Positions 11,778 to 24,450 are shown, counted from the stretch's first letter. The stretch: DNA of 64,000 bases from Delphinapterus leucas (GCF_002288925.2 NW_022098037.1:5142992-5206991), one strand, 5' to 3'. The notes: generated from the letters alone by a model not told the origin. Numbers and translations are program-made.

Positions 11778-13323
11778 AAGACAGTATGGTACTGGCACAA
11801 AATCAGAAATATAGATAAATGGAACAGAATAGAAAGCCCAGAGATAAACCCACACACCTGTGGTCACCTTATTTTTGATAAAGGTGGCAAGAATATATAA
11901 TGGAGAAAAGACAGCCTCTTCAATAAGTGGTGTGGGGAAAACTGGAAAGCTACATGTAAAAGAATGAAATTAGAACATTCCCTAACACCATTAACAAAAA
12001 TAAACTCAAAATGGATTAAGACCTAAATGTAAGGCCAGACACTATAAAACTCTTAGAGGAAAACATAGGAGGAACACTCTGTGACATAAATCACAGCAAG
12101 ATCCTTTTTGACCCACCTCCTAGAGAAATGGAAACAAACATAAACAAATGGGACCTAACGAAACTTAAAAGCTTTTGCACAGCAAAGGAAAGCATAAACA
12201 AGACGAAAAGACTACCCTCAGAATGGGAGAAAATATTTGCAAATGAAGCAACTGACAAAGTATTAACCTCCAAAATTTACAAGCAGCTCATGCAACTCAA
12301 TATCAAAAACCAAACAACTCAATCCAAAAATGGGCAGAAGACCTAAATAGACATTTCTCCAAAGAAGATATACAGATTGCCAACAAACACATGAAAGAAT
12401 GCTCAACATCACTAATCATTAGAGAAATGCAAATCAAAGCTACAATGAGGTTCACCTCACACCAGTCAGAATGGCCATCATCAAAAAGCTACAAAGAATA
12501 AATGCTGGAGAGGGTGTGGAGAAACGGGAACCCTCTTGCACTGTTGGTGGGAATGTAAACTGATACAGCCACTATGGAGAACAGTAAGGAGGTTCCTTAG
12601 AAAACTAAAAATAGAACTACCGTACCACCTGGCAATCCCACTACTGGGCATATACCCTGAGAAAACCATAATTCAAAAAGGGTCATGTACCACAATGTTC
12701 ATTGCAGCTCTATTTACAATAGCCAGGACATGGAAGCAACCTAAGTGTCCATCAACAGATGAATGGATAAAGAACATGTGGCACATATATACAATGGAAC
12801 ATTACTCAGCCATAACAAGAAACAAAATTGAATTATTTGTAGTGAGGTGGATGGACCTAGAGTCTGTCATATAGAGTGAAGTCAGAAAGAGAAAAACAAA
12901 AACCATATGCTAACACATATATATGGAATCAAAAAAAATAAAAATGGTTCTGAAGAACTTAGAGGCAGGACAGGAAAAAAGACTCAAACGTAGAGAATGG
13001 ACTTGAGGACATGGGGAGGGGGAAGGGTAAGCTGGGACGAAGAGAGTGGCATAGACTTATAAATACTACCAAACGTAAAATAGATAGCTAGTGGGAAGCA
13101 GCCACATAGCACATGCTACCAGACCACCTAGAGGGGTGGGATAGGGAGGGTGGGAGGGAGGGAGATGCAAGAGGGAGGAGATATGGGGATATATGTATAT
13201 GTACAGCTGATTCACTTTGTTATAAAGCAGAAACCAACACACCATTGTAAAGCAATTATACTGCAATAAAGATGTAAAAAAAAAATTAAAATTTAAAAAT
13301 TTTAAAAATAAAAACAAATATCT

Positions 13324-15419
13324 GTCAGTCACATCTGACTAATATTTTGGCCAACTATAAAATTCAAGATTGAAAATTAATTTCTTTCAGAATTATTCAG
13401 TCATTGCTCTATTATCTTCTAGCTTCTAATGTTGCTATTGAGAAATCTGATGCTATTATATGTGACCATATAAATCTGACCTTCATATGTGATTTTTTTG
13501 GCCCCCTGGAAGTATATGAGTTAGGACTGTGTTTAGTTGCAGGTAAAAGAAAATCCAACATATAGATAGCGTAACCAAATAGGGAATTTCCCCATCCCCC
13601 AATGTCACAAGGAATCCAGAGATGGGTAGTTGCTGACACCATCGAATCAGCAGTTCAAGCATATCAGAGCTGAGACATCATGGGCAAAAAATGACTACCG
13701 TAGCTTCAGCCCTCTTGCTCACATTCCACACAGGGAACGGTAGAAGGGGAAATAGGAGAAAGAAGTATAGCCTATATCAGAAAACAAAAGTTTTCTCAGA
13801 AATTCTTCAGCAGACTTCTACTTACAATTTAAAGGCTAGCACTTTATCACACTTGGCCATACCTAGCTACAAAGGAGCTTAGAAAAGCAAGTTTTTAATC
13901 TTTCCAGTCTCTTAAATAAAGAAAAGCAAGGGTAAAAAGAGATTACAGTGAGCTGAGGGAGTCAAACTAGAGTATGAAATTACATTAAGATGTGTCTTGC
14001 TGTGGGTCTTTCTTTTAATCCCTTGTGCTGGGCACCCTGTGAGTCCTTTCAAATTTGAAACACATGTTTTCAGTCCTGGCAATTTTCCTTTTATTTGATA
14101 ATTTCCTCCCTTTGGTTTTCTCTTTTACTTCCTAAAAGTCAGATGTTGGACCTCTGCTACTGATTATCTTTTTCTGCTATTTTCCATCTCATTATTTTTT
14201 AATTCTATTTTCTGGGAGATTTCCTCATCTACAGTTAACCCTTCTATTGAATATTTTATTTCTTAGGGTGTTATTCTCTTATTCTTCCTTATTCATACCA
14301 TTACATTATTTTATGGATGCAAAATCAACTCATCTCTCTGAGGATATTGATTATATTTTCTGAAAGGTTTCTTCTTTTTCCTGACAGTCTCTCTTTCTTA
14401 TTCACTTTTTCTGTTTATTTCTTTGTTTTGGTCTCTCTTCCTGCTGGACGCTGTCCTCAATTGGCTGTTTGTAACTGGTTCTATGTTCATATCTAAGAAT
14501 GAGATACTAAAAAGAAGGGATTGGAAGCTGTGTGCGTGCAGTAAACTTCACCGTAAGACAATCAGGAGGCCAATTGTTTTTTTCTTTTCATCAGGAAAGC
14601 CCACAAGTCAGTTACCTACAGAGATTTTCTCTGGAGTGTGTAATTTCTTCAGACAAGGATCTTCCAATCTCCTGACTGAGGAGATGTGAGTATAGAAAGG
14701 TGGTTGTAAGCCTTGTTGCTAATATTGTAGAGCTAAGCATAGGAAGGGAGCTAGAAGTATCACTAATATGCAGACCTCCACTTAGTTCTCTTCACACCTA
14801 CCCTCCTCTTTGCAGTCTCTCAGGTTTGCTTCTCATAGATTACACCTTCCATATGTTTCAGAGTTGGGGAACTGGTAGTTGTTAGTATCCAAATATAGTT
14901 AATTTCAAACAATCCTCCTTTTCGCATCCCACCTCAACCCTCCCCCACAATCTCACCCCACCTTCTATAATGCGTAGCGCCTCTGATTCTTGAGGCTTTC
15001 TCAGATTCTGCTGGATGAATCAGTTGGCTTATCACTGGTATGTCCTTCTACAGATGGTTAGATTTGACATTCACACTGCTAAGACAATTAATTCTTCCAT
15101 CTGCTTTCCATCCTCCTATCCTGTAGATGAGAGTTAGAGATACCTCCTAGTATTACTTAAAAGGGAATGTGTATATCTATTGTTTTTTGTTTCTTTGTTG
15201 TTTTAAGTGATTTCTTGTAAGAGACAGAAGTATTTTTCTGCCATTTTGAAACAGGTAAGTCTCTAATTATGAATTTAAAACTTAAAAACATCAGTAGATA
15301 TGAACAAAATATGCTCCACAGAACAACTCTACCCACTAATATCAGTTACTATTGGTGATCATACACCATCAGTTTAGAACGGCTATTATATTGTTGATTA
15401 TCCATTTCTAGTAATATGA
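13324..15419. other. Non-coding, no confident assignment
   Basis: No gene is visible. 13500-13920 contains phrases such as 'cttggccatacctagctaca' that resemble an old interspersed repeat, but I cannot name it. 14050-14420 is T-rich. The open frames here (60-90 residues) lack domains. Confidence 0.4.
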
Positions 15420-15605
15420 TGTGGTAATTAAAAGCATAAATTCTGAGGTCACACTGCCCAGCTTGGAATTCTGTTTCTAGCACTTTCCTAGCCATATGGC
15501 CTTGAACAAATTCTGTTGACATAACATCAATCTCTTAAATTGAAAAATGTAGAGTGGTAGTGAGAATTTTAAAAGTACCTGGCACATAAATAAATATCAG
15601 TTACT
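15420..15605 (+). repeat. MIR element
   Basis: Consensus pieces 'gtggtaattaaaagcataaa', 'ttctgaggtcacactgccca', 'atatggccttgaacaaattc' and 'gtacctggcacataaataaa' appear in MIR order. Confidence 0.7.
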
Positions 15606-15614
15606 ATGATTAAC

Positions 15615-15875
15615 TCCAACACATCTGATTTTGCAAAGTAGTGAAAGTGTCAAGCACTGTTCTAAGTACTTTACAGGTATTAACTTATTGAATCTTGAAA
15701 ACAACACTATAAGGTAGGTACTATTACAAGACCAATTTTACAAAAGATGAAATTGATGTACAAATAGGTTAGATAACTTGCCCAAGGTCACAGCCAAAGG
15801 TAGATAGATAAGTAGGACTCAATTCTAAGTAATTGGGTTCTAGAGTCTCTGATCTTAACATCTTATATAGACCAT
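15615..15875 (-). repeat. MIR element, reverse
   Basis: Reverse MIR landmarks 'aagcactgttctaagtactt', 'ggtaggtactattac' and 'aacttgcccaaggtcacagc' are well preserved. Confidence 0.75.
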
Positions 15876-16369
15876 GCAGCCCATGGACAGCCTCATTCAA
15901 ATTTGAGTCTCCACGTTCTCTTCAGTTCTCTTGTCGAATGCAATTAAGTTATATGTGGTACCATCAACAGACAAACTTATAGCAACATTCCAAAATGATA
16001 CTCTGAAATCTGAACCAAATGATTTCTCTTTTAACAGCCTTCTATGCAAAGGCAGTGGTACAAAATGGTTGTGTACATGTGATACTCATTTCCATAATGA
16101 GTAAAGAACACAAAACATAAAAATATCATAAAGTTTTTAAGCCTACTGCTCCCAGATCATTCCTTTATCACATGGAAATGTGCTTTCTAAGTCTATGTTC
16201 TTTGTGCAAATTGAAAGATATGTAAAAGTGAAAACTCACTTTCCTCTGCCAAGAGCCCCATCAAGACAGAAGTTCTTAATTAACTAAGCAATTAGTCATG
16301 ACAAGTGAAGCACACATACAAAATTTTGTGATTGTTCTTCCTCCACTAAAACCATTAGCCAGAATTTAA
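15876..16369. other. Non-coding, nothing recognised
   Basis: No gene or named repeat seen. Confidence 0.4.
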
Positions 16370-17943
16370 CAATATGTGTCCTTTGAGTTCTGGTTCTGGG
16401 TAAGATGGAACAATCATATTCCATTCTGTCTCTCCCACTGAATGCAGCTATAAAACCTGGACATACTGCACACAGCAAATATTTGAGACATCCAAGGAGT
16501 AAATAATAACAGGTGGATTGGAGAAGACCAGAATTCAAATTACCAACAGGGAGTTTCTTGTTTTTCCTTCAGTATCCCGAGCCTGGACTCAAAGCATACC
16601 AAAACCAAGAGTAGACACTAAGACGTGAACAGAGAGAGTTCCATGGAGAGAAGCCCACTAATTCTGGCTCAACAAGTAGGAAAGGGGATTCCTAACACTC
16701 AGAGGGAGTGGGATAAATCTCAATTTTTCTTTATTATTATTTTTTATTTTCTCTTCTCTCAAGCCTCAGTCCCCAGGCAATCCTGTGGCAATGGCAGCAG
16801 CAACAGTGATAGCAGGGAGGAACCTAGAGGTGCCTGAAACTTGGAGGAAGGAGAAAATTCCTTTCCTATTGGAGGAGCTGTGGTCCAAAAGGGAAAGGTA
16901 AACCTCTGTGCTTTTTCTCTCTGTCTGCCTACCTCCTGGCTCTGAACCTAGATGCAGCCCTGGGACATGTATGGCACAACAGGATAACTAAAGCCCCAGT
17001 CTTCTGGCCAAGGGACCAAAAGTATTGGGGATATTTTAGAGAGGGGGAGGCTTGGGATAAGAGCTCCCTCTGAGCTGCACATGCATGCATATGATCCTAA
17101 ACACCACAACAAAGATTTGAGAACTAAGCTAAATTATAGACCACCAACTACATCTCGGACTGGCCACTTGGTTGCAAACACATGGAACAGATCAAAGTAG
17201 CAATGCAAAGGCTTTGAAAATGGAATTGACACTGAAACCACAAACCACCAGAAGGGCTGGTCAGAACTTGCAACCTGAACTCTCTAGATTGATTACCTGC
17301 TAAAATAAAAATATCAACATTTTACATATAATGTAAATAAGACCCAGAGTCTTATAATACGATATTCAAACTGTCTAGAAAACAATACAAAGTACTCAGT
17401 ATTACAAAGAACCACTCGAATCCCAACTTACATGGGAGAAGAAAATTCACAGACATCAATGCCAAGATGACACATGTTAGAATTACCCCACAAAGATGTT
17501 AAAGTAGGTATTAAAAACACTCTTGAAATGAATGGACAGATAGAAGTTTCGGCAAGGAAAGAGAAGATATAAAAAGAAACAAATGTAAAATTTAGAACTG
17601 AAGAAATGCAATAACCAAAATTTTAAAATTCACTGAATGGGCTCTATTGAATAATAAAGATGATAAAGTGTCAATAAACTCGAAGATACATCAATACAAA
17701 TTATTCAATTTAAACTACAGAAAAAAATATTTTAAAAATAAACCAAGGGCTTCCCTGGTGGCACAGTGGTTGAGAGTCCACCTGCCAATGCAGGGGACAT
17801 GGGTTCGTGCCCCGGTCCGGGAAGATCCCACATGCAGCAGAGCGGCTGGGCCCATGAGCCATGGCCCCTGAGCCTGCACGTCTGGAGCCTGTGCTCCGCA
17901 ACGGGAGAGGCCACAACAGTGGGAGGCCCGCGTACCACAAAAA

Positions 17944-17974
<31 letters not shown>

Positions 17975-19960
17975 AACAAAATATCTAGTATTCACATCAT
18001 TCCAGTTCCAGAAGGAGAAAAAAATATTTGAAAAAATAATGGCTAAAAATTTTCCAAATTTGGAAAAAGACATAAACCCAGAGATTCAAAAAGCTCAGTG
18101 AACCCAAAAAAGACTAAATCCAAAATACCCATGCCTAAACATAAGATAATCAAACTTCTGAAAACCACAGAGAAAAAATATTGTAAAGAGCCAAAGAAAA
18201 ATGATAAATTACTTATAGGTAATCAATGATTTCAAAGACTGAGGCTCTTTCGTAAGAAATCATGGAGGCCAGATGGAAATGGCACACATTTTTAAAGCAC
18301 TGAAAGAAAAGAATGTTCAAACCAGAATTATAAATTCAGTGAAGATATCCTTGAGGAATGAAGATGAAACAGACATTCTTAGATGAAGAATAACTAAGAG
18401 AATCCATTAACAACTGATTTCTCTAAAAGAACTGCTAAAAGGAAGTTCTTCATACAGAGAAGATGATACCAGAAGAAAACTTGAAACATGAGAAATAAAA
18501 GAAGAACAACAAAAATATAATAGATTATTCTTCTATCTTGAGTTCTTTAAAATACACTTGACCGTTAAAAGCAAAAATACACTTGACCGTTAGTATTGTC
18601 TGATGGAGTTTTCAATGTACAAATAGAGTCCAAAAATACACCCACATAAGTATGATCAATTGATTTTTGACAAAGGTCCAAAGGCAATTCAGCAGAGAAA
18701 TGACAGTCTTTTCCATAAAAGATGCTGAAACAAATGGACATTTTTAAGCAGAAAAAAAACCTCAAACCATGCTTCATACTTTATACAAAACACAATTCAA
18801 AATGTATCATAGACCTGAACACAAAATATTAAACTATTAAATATAGTTTTTAGAAAACATTGGAAAAAATCTTTGTAACACTGATTTAAGCAAAAATACA
18901 ATACCAAAAGCGTGATCCATAAATTTTTTTTTATAAATTGGACTTCTTCAAAATGAAAAAATTTTGATCTGCCAAGACACTATTAAAACAATAAAAAGAT
19001 AATCCATAGACTGGGAAAAACTGATCTGCAAATTACATATTAGACAAAGCACTTGTATCCAGAATATATAAAGAAATCAAAAAACTCATTTTTAAAAAAT
19101 GAACAAAAGAGTTGAAGAGACAACTTCACCAAAGAAGATACACATATGGTAACTGAGCACATGAAAAGATGCTCAACATTGGTAGTCGTTAGATAAATGC
19201 AAATGAAAATAAATCCATGATGAGTTGCCATTACACACCTATTAGAATGAGAAAAAAATTGACAGTTCCAAGTACTAGAAAGATGCAGAGAAACTGAAAC
19301 TCTCAAACATTGCTGGTGGGAATGCAAACTAGTACAGCCACTTTGATAAAGTTTGGAAGTATCTAATAAAGTTAAACATACTATAAAGTTACACTTATCA
19401 TATGATCCAGCAATTCCACTCTCAGGTATTTACCCGAGAAATAAATATTTATTTTCACACAAGTTTCTATATGATAAATATATAGTAGCTTTATTCATAA
19501 ATACCAAAAACAGAAGAAAGAAAACAATGTCCTTAAACTCGTAAATGGATTAAAAAATTGTGGTATTCATACAAAAGAATTTTATTTACCAATAAAAATG
19601 AATGAACTATTGATACACACAAGAGGATGGATGAATCACAAATGTCTTATGTGAAGTCAAAGATGCCCATACTCAAAACACTACATACTGTACAGTTCCA
19701 TTTATATGATATTCTGGAAAAAGCAAAACTACAGGGACAGAGAAAAAGATCAATGGTTACAAGAGGTTAGGGTTGGGGAGAGGAGTTGTCTACAAAAGAG
19801 CAGAATGAGGGTATTTTGGAGGGCGATGGAACTCTTCTGTATTTTGACTGTAGTGGTAGTTACATGATTATGCATTTGTCTAAACTCATAAAGCTGTACA
19901 CCAAAAACAGTAAATTTTTTTCTACGTTAATTTTTTTTTAATTTAAAGCAAATGTACCTC
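16370..19960 (+). mobile_element. Ancient L1M element lacking its middle
   Basis: The left part (about 16370-16900) resembles the 5'UTR of old L1M elements. 17450-18500 corresponds to eroded ORF1, with A-rich codons and landmarks such as 'atcatggaggccagatggaa' and 'aaagaactgctaaaaggaag'. From about 18600 the sequence matches the ORF2 C-terminus ('acaaaggtccaaaggcaatt', 'cattgctggtgggaatgcaa') and the 3'UTR to about 19960. The endonuclease and RT core are absent, so ORF1 joins directly to the end of ORF2. It is either one internally deleted copy or two fragments side by side. A CHR SINE sits inside at 17747. Confidence 0.65.
17747..17974 (+). mobile_element. CHR-family SINE with (AAAT)n tail
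   Basis: A short-form CHR SINE inserted into the ORF1 part of the L1M relic. Its tail has grown into about nine AAAT-type units (17938-17974), a usual source of microsatellites. Flanking 'aaaataaa' copies are too simple to prove a duplication. Confidence 0.9.
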
Positions 19961-19974
19961 TTCAGAAAAACAAA

Positions 19975-20110
19975 GACAACTTAGGATCCTATATCATCTC
20001 CACCACTTAATTTGTGATCTTAGGCAAATGACTTAATATTACAGAGCTTCAGTTCTCCAACTTTTAAAATGAAAAATATATTACTTATATCTCACTGGTG
20101 TTTTGTTTTG
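19975..20110 (+). repeat. MIR fragment
   Basis: 'ccacttaatttgtgatctta', 'ggcaaatgacttaat' and 'gcttcagttctccaac' match the central MIR region. Confidence 0.55.
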
Positions 20111-20159
20111 TTTTGTTAGTTCTTTAAAGGTTCTCAGCTCCTGCATTTTCATACTCTTC

Positions 20160-20440
20160 TCTTCATCATATTCATCTCTTCACTACTTGGCTTGGCTAAT
20201 TCCCATTTATCCTATAGGTATCAGCTTAAATACTGTTTCCCCATAAAAGCCTTCACTGCTTTTATTTCATAACACTTCTCACATCTATATTTAAATAATT
20301 ATATTTAATGTCTATCTCTTTCATAAAATGGTAAGCTTCATGAGGAAAAGAACTGTTTGAACTGTTTTATCAGAATCCAAGCAATCAGAGTACCTACAAC
20401 ACTGGTGTGAGCTCCATAAATACTTTTAAACAAATGTTCA
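20160..20440 (+). repeat. L2 LINE 3' fragment
   Basis: A typical L2 3' sequence: 'tatcagcttaaatactgttt', 'aaaagccttcactgc', 'gtaagcttcatgaggaaaag' and 'gctccataaatactttt'. Confidence 0.6.
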
Positions 20441-20832
20441 AAGACCAATACAAATAGCATTTCCTATTGTGTTATTAATTCTCTCTTAATATTTTTATCT
20501 TTCTCATTATATATATATACAGACACATACATATCTAGTTTTTATCTTTCTCACTCTCTGTGGATACATACATGTGTGTCTACATGTATGTACCTGTATA
20601 TATATATATGTGCACAATAATACAATGATATATAATATACGTGCCAGCAACAAAGTTCCTTGGTAAATCAAAAGATAGCAAATATTAGATTATGCCTAGG
20701 TTGACATTTCTGTTTAATAACTTTTCTTCATTTGCAAGCATCAGCATTAATGGAAACTGACAAAAATAACAGTGATAGACCTATTTATAACCATAAGCTA
20801 AATTTAAAAATTAGTTCGTACTTGAAGAGTCT

Positions 20833-20835
<3 letters not shown>
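20441..20835. other. Non-coding with TA/TG-rich low complexity
   Basis: Contains short 'tatatatata' and 'tgtgtctacatgtatgt' tracts (20505-20640) and otherwise nothing assignable. Confidence 0.45.

Positions 20836-20868
<33 letters not shown>
20836..20868. repeat. (TA)n microsatellite
   Basis: About 16 uninterrupted TA units. Confidence 0.95.
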
Positions 20869-20870
<2 letters not shown>

Positions 20871-21299
20871 TTGGGCACACACACTAATTTACAGATCATT
20901 GTTGAGCACAAATCCAAACATACACACAGAAAAGCACTCAGGCACCAAATCTTTTTCTTTCTTATAAAAGCTGTCAAAAAATGTTAAAGATGTGACTTCC
21001 AAGAAACTCAAAGTATGATTTACAGATTACCTTACATATAGTGACAAAATCACTCTAGAACAGCTAGCTGCGTTAATAGTTAGCTGGAACTTAATTATGG
21101 GTGCTCCTCAGAGTAAATCTCCAGAGAGCCATGTTGGATCTTTGAACCTGGCCCTATATAAATTATCTAATGCACCACCCTACAGTCCAGGTATATATGA
21201 TATTAATATCCCCCACTTAATGGATCAGTAACTGATACTCTGAAAAGCTCAATGCAGACTACAACACTAATAAATGGTTAGATGGGCATTCATACTCTA
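20869..21299. other. Non-coding, nothing recognised
   Basis: No gene or named repeat. Confidence 0.4.
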
Positions 21300-21620
21300 C
21301 TGCTATTCTGTCCAGTATGATAGCCACTAGCCACATGTGGCCATTGAGCACTTAAAATGTGGCTAATCCAAATCAAGAGGTGCTGTAGGTATACTATACA
21401 CACTGATATGCAATGCTTGGTACAAGATAAAGAATGTATAATACCTCATTAGTAATTGCTTACACTGATTACACGTTGAAATGATGTTTTAGATAGAGTA
21501 AATAAAATAAAAATTAATTTTTTTGTTTCTCTTTATTTCTTTAATGTGGTTACTTGAAATTTTTAAATTACATGTGTGGATTGCATTTTATTTCTACTGG
21601 CATCAATAAAGCACTCCTGG
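21300..21620. repeat. Non-autonomous hAT-type DNA transposon relic
   Basis: It opens with 'gccactagccacatgtggcc', 'attgagcacttaaaatgtgg' and ends with 'tgtggattgcattttatttc', the pattern of a common mammalian hAT-Charlie-derived MITE. I cannot assign the subfamily. No transposase is present. Confidence 0.55.
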
Positions 21621-21639
21621 AGCAATACAGTTTAACAAT

Positions 21640-21860
21640 ATGAGATACTTGGTGGCAAAGAGAATTGGGTTTACATCCCAGAATCCACCTGTACTTACGA
21701 CTGACTTTGCAGAAGACTATTTAATATCACCAAGATGAACTTTTCTCACATTTAAAATTAGAATATTAAACCTATGATATAGTACTATTAAGAGGTTAAA
21801 TGATATATAAAAGATCTAACAATGTGTCCTATAATTAATAGCCACCCAATGTTATTTCTC
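21640..21860 (+). repeat. MIR element
   Basis: 'gaattgggtttacatcccag', 'ccaagatgaacttttctcac' and 'ttaagaggttaaatgatat' appear in MIR order. Confidence 0.5.
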
Positions 21861-23249
21861 ATTTCCTTTTCTTTTCCTCAAGCCAGCCCATTTCCTTATT
21901 AAGTTAAGCTGGAGTTAAACTTCTGTAGTGGACATATTTAGTACCAGTGCCTACCATCCCCAGTGTCTTGGTCTGTGTTAATATAAACCTCGAGACCAGA
22001 AAAGCAGATATAGGCAGAGGGTCAGTGAACAGCCCAAGGTGGACACTTGATTCAAGTAAGACCCCTCTATGGTCTGGCCAATGCGTAGTGTGATACAATA
22101 GGCCCAAATAGTAGATCAATGATAATTTATTAAATCAGTCATATTTCCTCCCTGTGGAATTCATCCTAGAAATAGACACAGACCAGTTATTAACAAAAGG
22201 ATAATGAAGCAGACAGAGAGAAACAGAGGTAACAAGAGAAAAACCATTCATTCATTCCACAAATATGAATGATCATCTATTATGTGCTATATGACCCAAG
22301 AGACAGGTATTAAGAGGGAAATGAATTCTCAGAGCTTTAAGAGATCCAGACACCTTCCAGTTCCAGTCCACATGTCTCTACAATAAATCCCTTTCTTTTT
22401 CCTCTTTAGATGGATGGGTGAAGGCTCTGTTCTTTGAAACCAAAATGATCTAACACAGTTTCACAAGGGAAGGCACAGAAAGGTGCCTTTCTGTTAGGTA
22501 TTTTTAAAAAGACAAAATGTCTTGCCCTAGGTAATAACTCAGGTGAAAAAAGGTTTCTCCTCAAAGTATATAGCACCTTTCCTAAAACTGGTAACAGACA
22601 GAACAAAATATGACAGGTGGGAATAGGAAGAGGGACTGACCCTAAATTTTCCTTTATAAAACCACTACCACCAGAAATATGCTTTTAAGTGTCTTACCTC
22701 CATTGCATAGAAATATGTAAGCAAAAGGAAAAAAGGTCTGCCAACTACAACTACAGACTATAAGTACTTATGAAAGACTTCTTCACTAACACAAATGCAA
22801 TTCACTGTATCAGAGTCTCCTGACCATTTTGTACAGGGGAGTTTATGGGTCTCACTAAAATTATTTGGGATTCGAAGCAAAGGAGGTAGGCATTTCCTCA
22901 CTCTAACGCATTATTAGACAGGCTTGAAGTCCAGGCCAGAAGTGTATTATGTAATGGACAAAACAACTAGTTGTTTTAGATTGCACTTAATTTGATAAAG
23001 TTTGATAAAATAGCTCAGTGATTTCAGCAGGAGTACAAGGTCTGGTCTCTTAGTTCTAAAGTTCCAGCCCTTGAGAAATGGTTCCCCTTGGCAAAAAACA
23101 CTAGAGACTGATTTGTAAAGCAAAATTTATTTACTTATTAAAAAGTAATTTGCATTACAATTATGTGCAAGAATCACCATGCTAAGAAGAACTCAATGCT
23201 GGTTTTAATCACTGCAAGTGGACATTCCCATTGGCCATATCTTCTTGCT
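21861..23249. other. Non-coding, possible small L2 piece
   Basis: No gene. 22245-22320 ('ccattcattcattccacaaa', 'tctattatgtgctatatgac') looks like a short reversed L2 end. The rest is unassigned. Confidence 0.4.
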
Positions 23250-23254
23250 TACAA

Positions 23255-23440
23255 AAGCATTACTAAGCACTTACTCTGTATCAAGCATTTTTATATAGGT
23301 TATTATCTTCATTCTTATGAGAAAGCATATAAGGTAGGTTGTATAACCCTACTTTAAAATAAGTAAACTGGCCATTGGAAAGGTAAATAATTTGTCTAAG
23401 ATCCCCAAGAATGTAAATGTCAAAGTATGAAATTTGACCT
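23255..23440 (-). repeat. MIR element, reverse
   Basis: 'aagcacttactctgtatcaa', 'tataaggtaggttgtataac' and 'aataatttgtctaagatccc' follow the reverse MIR order. Confidence 0.55.
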
Positions 23441-23590
23441 AGGGCAGCCTTGCTCTTGTCCATGTTGGCCCAGAGCACTACCTTTCCAGGACCACTAATG
23501 TCTTTAAGAAGTAAGGTTTAGAAAAATGTGTCTTTCCTGTACATGTCTCACTGACTTTGGGTATTTCTTATTTCAAGAAAGACCTTTTTG

Positions 23591-23786
23591 GGAATTCCTT
23601 GGCGGTCCACTGATTAAGACTTTGCCTTCCAATGTGGGGGCTGCAGGTTCGATCCCTGGTCAGGGAGCTAAGATCCCACATGCCTCGCGGCCAAAAAACC
23701 AAAACATAAAAAAAAAAAGCAATATTGTAACAAATTCAATAAAGACTTTAAAAATGGTCCACGTCAAAAAAATGTTTAAAAAATGA
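23591..23786 (+). mobile_element. CHR-related SINE, 'gcggccaaaa' type
   Basis: It starts 'ggaattccttggcggtccac', has the B box 'ggttcgatccctgg', ends its body with 'gcctcgcggccaaaaaacca' and then has an A-rich tail. This is a different subtype from the 'ccgcaaaa' SINEs. A perfect 16-bp duplication 'aagaaagacctttttg' occurs at 23575-23590 and 23787-23802. Confidence 0.9.
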
Positions 23787-23802
23787 AAGAAAGACCTTTT
23801 TG

Positions 23803-24219
23803 CTTAAAGATCCCAAATCAACTAACAGTCATTTTTCTAACACTATAAATTCTAAATGCAATTGTCTGCCAACTAAGGAAGACCTAAGAACATTTTAAAC
23901 AGTCATTTCCCCCAAATCCATATAATGACTCTGGTTGCTGAGAAAGTCTGCACTAAAGGCAGAGGACTTACCAAAATACTAACAATATTTCCTTTCAGAA
24001 ATAATCCAAGACAATATAAGATTGTGTTCACTTTTTCATACTGTCATGATATATTAAAAGAGGAAACTCCACTGATAAAATCAATTACTAATAGAATCTA
24101 CAACAAACCAAAGGTCAGTCTTTTTACAGTATCTTAGTAGCTTGCCAAACATATTAAAACTAGAGCCCAAATATCAGAACGGAATCGTGGCATGTCTTTA
24201 ACTCTTCCAGAATCTTACT
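23803..24219. other. Non-coding, nothing recognised
   Basis: No gene or named repeat. A 70-residue frame has no domain. Confidence 0.4.
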
Positions 24220-24450
24220 CTGGGTGGGGCTGAGACTGCGTTTTTAACAAGCTTCCAGGTGATGCTTGAGTAGCAACAGGACTAGGCTGTTTCTAAGCTT
24301 AATCCAATCCTGTTCACAGCCTAATCCAATTAGAATCACCTGGGTCTCAACAGGCATATAATACAGCCCACTCTCCTATAATTTTAAAACCTCCCCACAT
24401 GATTCCAGTGTCCACTCTGGGCTAAGAACTGCCATGCTTGAGAACCACTA
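24220..24450. repeat. MER5-type (hAT-Charlie) MITE relic
   Basis: 'gtttttaacaagcttccagg', 'tgatgcttgagtag', 'attagaatcacctgggtctc' and 'gcttgagaaccactag' are MER5A landmarks. They look like two overlapping or rearranged pieces. Confidence 0.65.

Larger units (their letters stand above)
8698..12935 (+). pseudogene. L1-A ORF2 (endonuclease/reverse transcriptase), broken
   Basis: ORF2p nicks target DNA and reverse transcribes L1 RNA. An early stop (TGA 8763-8765) precedes the 8859-9632 frame, which carries most of the apurinic-like endonuclease domain. The aspartates expected in the GDFNT and SDH motifs both read N here (GNCNT at about 9120-9134; CNH at 9372-9380). Comparison with L1-B shows a 1-base loss near 9600 and a 1-base gain near 9876. 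The RT core is open at 10926-11774 with an intact FADD motif at 11010-11021, until the SINE at 11577 interrupts it. The C-terminal cysteine-rich part (HCWWEC, about 12537) is open to a stop at 12874. The exact ancestral start and end are uncertain. Confidence 0.9.
5589..13310 (+). mobile_element. Nearly full-length L1 retrotransposon (L1-A)
   Basis: This is an autonomous-type LINE-1 copy with all parts in order: a GC-rich 5'UTR, ORF1, a spacer of about 60 bp, ORF2, a 3'UTR and an A-rich tail after 'aataaagatgt'. It is bounded by a perfect 13-bp duplication 'aaaacaaatatct' at 5576-5588 and 13311-13323. The left copy follows 'ttt', giving the TT|AAAA target that L1 endonuclease prefers. Two CHR SINEs inserted later at 10091 and 11577. 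Removing them and their duplications leaves about 7.3 kb. Both ORFs are disabled by frameshifts, stops and active-site changes, so the copy cannot move by itself. A close relative (L1-B) lies at 40704. Confidence 0.95.
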
